Assembly: GCA_030646035.1 (NCBI GenBank)
Contig: JAUSMY010000008.1
Location: forward strand, 1-64,000
Direction of reading: 5' to 3'
Origin: Thermodesulfovibrionia bacterium
Lineage (GTDB): Bacteria; Nitrospirota; Thermodesulfovibrionia; UBA6902
DNA length: 64,000 bases
Part shown: positions 62,165 through 64,000 of the stretch, piece after piece
How positions within the stretch are numbered: position 1 is the first letter of the stretch
Layout: every line of letters starts with the position of its first letter
Notes under the pieces: generated by a model
Databases searched by the model: none
Told to the model about the DNA's origin: nothing
The model's input: the letters and a program-made list of their open reading frames with translations, nothing else
Program-made: the position numbers and the translations under genes

Positions 62165-62532
62165 ATGACAAGATCAGTATCCTGCTCGTTGATGATGAAA
62201 CCGATTTCCTCGAGATGACAACGAAAAGGCTTTCACGCCGGGGTTATGATGTAAGGAGCGCAGCGAATTGCGCAGAAGCGATCCTGGAACTTGAACGCGG
62301 CTGCCCCGACGTGGTGATCCTGGATGTAATGCTGCCTGACAGAGACGGCATCCAGTGCCTTAAAGAGATCAAGCAGAAATGGCCGTCAGTTGTCGTTATC
62401 CTGCTCACCGGCCATGCATCTATGCAGACTGGGCGGCTGAGCATAGAGTACGGGGCAAATGATTATTGCCTGAAACCTATAGAGCTGGATGATCTGATAG
62501 AGAAGATCGAGATAGCATGTAAGGAGAAATAA
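62161..62532 (+). CDS. single-domain response regulator (CheY-like)
   Basis: The protein has 123 residues, a receiver only: SILLVDDETDFLEMTTKRLS, phospho-Asp in PDVVILDVMLPDRDG, and Lys in YCLKPIELDDL. Its ATG overlaps the TGA of the PEP-synthase-like gene (ATGA), so the two are translated together. Output may be a protein contact with that partner (inference). Confidence 0.92.
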   Translation: MNDKISILLVDDETDFLEMTTKRLSRRGYDVRSAANCAEAILELERGCPDVVILDVMLPDRDGIQCLKEIKQKWPSVVVILLTGHASMQTGRLSIEYGANDYCLKPIELDDLIEKIEIACKEK

Positions 62533-62574
62533 TATATTGGATAGTAAACCCGTAACCGGACTTGCCCTCATAAT

Positions 62575-63678
62575 TTAAGGCAGAACAACATTCCTCAATT
62601 TCTCCGCGGCTGTTTCAGGACAGATCGTATTCACATAAAGTCCTGAGCCAAGTTCAAACCCTGTCGGGATGCTTGTGCGCGGGCAGATCTCGATGTGCCA
62701 GTGAAAGGACTCCGCGTTCCCTGAGTACTCTGTCCCGTGCGGCAGTGAATGCAGGAAGAAATTATACTGAACACCGCCGAGCACCGCATTCAGGCGCGCC
62801 ATTGTTCTTTTGAAGAGGATCGCAAGATCTGCAAGGTCATCAGGGCTTGCGTCAAGATAATCAGCCTGATGCGAAAGAGGCAGGATATGTATCTCCCACT
62901 CATACCTGCTTGCAAATGGTTTTATGGCGACAAATTTTTTGCTGCGCTCAATGACAAACTGGCCGGCATTGACCCTGCGCCGTATCTCGCCTGATTCCCT
63001 GTCATACAGTATCGCCTCAAAGGTAAATGCCTCATCGATCAGGCTACAGAAGATACATTGATGCGAGGCCTCGTAATGCGCCTTGCTGCTGCGGACCTCG
63101 GCCTGAACATTATCAGGCACCACAGGCATTGCGATCATCTGGCTGTGAGTATGTCCGATACTCGCGCCTGCGGCAGGGCCGGAATTTTTAAAGACGAGAA
63201 CATACTTCAGCCGGGCATCAGAATGATAGAGCTGCTCCATGCGGTCGCGGTAGAGTGAGAAGAGAAGCGTAAGATGCTCATCGGCCATTTCATGTATACG
63301 GATGCCGTGTGATTTATGATCTATGACCACCTCATGCCGTCCGTAGCCGTCAATGGTGTGCTGCAAACCAAAGGCAAAATTCTGGTTCACCCGGTCATCA
63401 TCGAGCACAGGATAAAGGTTCTCTACGATGCGGAGTTCCCAGTCACCTGCGGCAGGCACCTGCATAATAGAAGCAGGTGTCATAGCCTCATTCCCCTGAC
63501 AAAAAGGACAGGTCTCTACATGCGGCCGCGAATCATGCTGAACTTGCGCTTCCTCCTTCTTCGGCCGCATGCTGCGGGCTGTGGCAACGAGCACAGATTC
63601 ACTCGGCACAATAGGATTGATCCGTATCTCACGGATATTTTTTATAGGCAAAGCAGTATTATCAGCCTGTTCTGTCAT
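62575..63678 (-). CDS. galT: galactose-1-phosphate uridylyltransferase-like enzyme (HIT superfamily)
   Basis: The protein has 367 residues. Zn ligands lie in ETCPFCQGNEAMTP (about 56-69) and GHTHSQMIAMP; the catalytic HxH block is ESFHWHIEICPR near 330, and NLYPVLDDD is a usual substrate-loop block. GalT transfers UMP between glucose-1-P and galactose-1-P. ADP-glucose phosphorylases share this pattern, so the substrate is not certain. GGAGG precedes the ATG. Confidence 0.85.
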   Translation of the reverse strand: MTEQADNTALPIKNIREIRINPIVPSESVLVATARSMRPKKEEAQVQHDSRPHVETCPFCQGNEAMTPASIMQVPAAGDWELRIVENLYPVLDDDRVNQNFAFGLQHTIDGYGRHEVVIDHKSHGIRIHEMADEHLTLLFSLYRDRMEQLYHSDARLKYVLVFKNSGPAAGASIGHTHSQMIAMPVVPDNVQAEVRSSKAHYEASHQCIFCSLIDEAFTFEAILYDRESGEIRRRVNAGQFVIERSKKFVAIKPFASRYEWEIHILPLSHQADYLDASPDDLADLAILFKRTMARLNAVLGGVQYNFFLHSLPHGTEYSGNAESFHWHIEICPRTSIPTGFELGSGLYVNTICPETAAEKLRNVVLP

Positions 63679-63707
63679 TTAAATCCTCCTGAATCGAGAG
63701 ATAAGTT

Positions 63708-64000
63708 TTAGAATTTTATCAGCCTGAGATGCTGGCCGCTGCCAATCACGTCGAGAAATACCTCAACAGCGTAAGGGTCGAACTGTGCTCCGGAAAACTT
63801 TCTGAACTCGGATATCGCGTAATCTTTGCCGGGAGAAACTCTGTAGGGCCTGTCAGAGGTCATGGAATCAAATGAATCAGCAACATGGATGATTCTTGAC
63901 TGCAGGGGTATCTCATTACCTTTTAACCCGTCAGGATATCCCTTGCCGTCAAAGCTTTCATGGTGGTGCCTGATAATAGGCACGATATCCTTCAACTGTT
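63708..64000 (-). CDS. C-terminal part of an HD-GYP cyclic-di-GMP phosphodiesterase, cut by window edge
   Basis: The frame is open to the right end. The visible 97 residues contain the HD-GYP hallmark IIRHHHESFDGKGYPDGLKG followed by RIIHVADSFDSMTSDRPYR. The family hydrolyses c-di-GMP. The metal-binding HD pair and any sensor lie outside the window. It is the second c-di-GMP enzyme here after the EAL protein at 18973. Confidence 0.9.
   Translation of the reverse strand, partial: QLKDIVPIIRHHHESFDGKGYPDGLKGNEIPLQSRIIHVADSFDSMTSDRPYRVSPGKDYAISEFRKFSGAQFDPYAVEVFLDVIGSGQHLRLIKF

Overview
The window is a 64-kb piece of a Gram-negative chromosome with compact, mostly co-directional housekeeping operons. 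The mix of genes is two sigma54/NtrC systems, a pentaheme cytochrome c, a PEP-CTERM protein, a pyrophosphate-type phosphofructokinase, TauE/SafE-type exporters and many universal stress proteins. This suggests an anaerobic or micro-aerophilic Nitrospirota- or Desulfobacterota-like bacterium. That placement is an inference from gene content; no rRNA or other decisive marker is present.

Region 1 (1-10.8 kb) encodes surface or secreted proteins: the tail of an S74-type chaperone protein, then two giant exported beta-rich proteins (1494 and 1870 aa) that share a nearly identical C-terminal PKD-PKD-tail cassette. Region 2 (10.9-16.4 kb, minus strand) is a housekeeping operon reading yggS-proC-yggT-divIVA-hisS-mobA-tatA-alr. 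Region 3 (16.5-30.2 kb) is mixed. It holds an OmpR/EnvZ-type pair beside two small exported proteins (one ZraP-like), an EAL phosphodiesterase, a pair of M16 proteases, a PilT-like ATPase, a DUF4139 protein, a PEP-CTERM protein, an unusual propeller/TolC-like fusion, and a divergent HTH / S24-repressor switch with a perfect consensus promoter. Region 4 (30.2-39.1 kb, minus) reads amidase-GerMN-murI-rph-radC-purH-purD-purE-trpC-argB. Region 5 (39.3-45.2 kb) holds a class II aldolase convergent with a PPi-type PFK, a Cys-rich membrane protein and hisG-hisC-hisB.

Region 6 (45.4-47.4 kb) has the most surprising gene. It is a five-heme cytochrome whose frame is interrupted by one TGA and then continues in the same frame for 111 more codons. 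A hairpin 22 nt after the TGA fits the bacterial SECIS rules, so this is a candidate selenoprotein. A lipoprotein and tRNA-Leu(CAG) follow.

Region 7 (47.5-60.5 kb) contains two related regulatory/transport modules. Each has a histidine kinase with a similar helical sensor, an NtrC-type activator with GAFTGA, a -24/-12 promoter with paired upstream palindromes, and an operon of universal stress proteins plus a TSUP (TauE/SafE) permease. A short TPR-like helical motif (core FAE-x-GE) recurs five times in four small proteins of these operons, once inserted inside a Usp fold. This module pair is the best candidate here for an undescribed system; its substrate and signal cannot be read from the sequence.

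Region 8 (60.5-64 kb) starts with a broken DUF202 gene joined directly to a PEP-synthase-like gene lacking its ATP-grasp domain. A response regulator, a GalT-like nucleotidyltransferase and the 3' part of an HD-GYP gene follow. No intergenic stretch exceeds 300 bases. No rRNA, CRISPR array or insertion sequence was seen.
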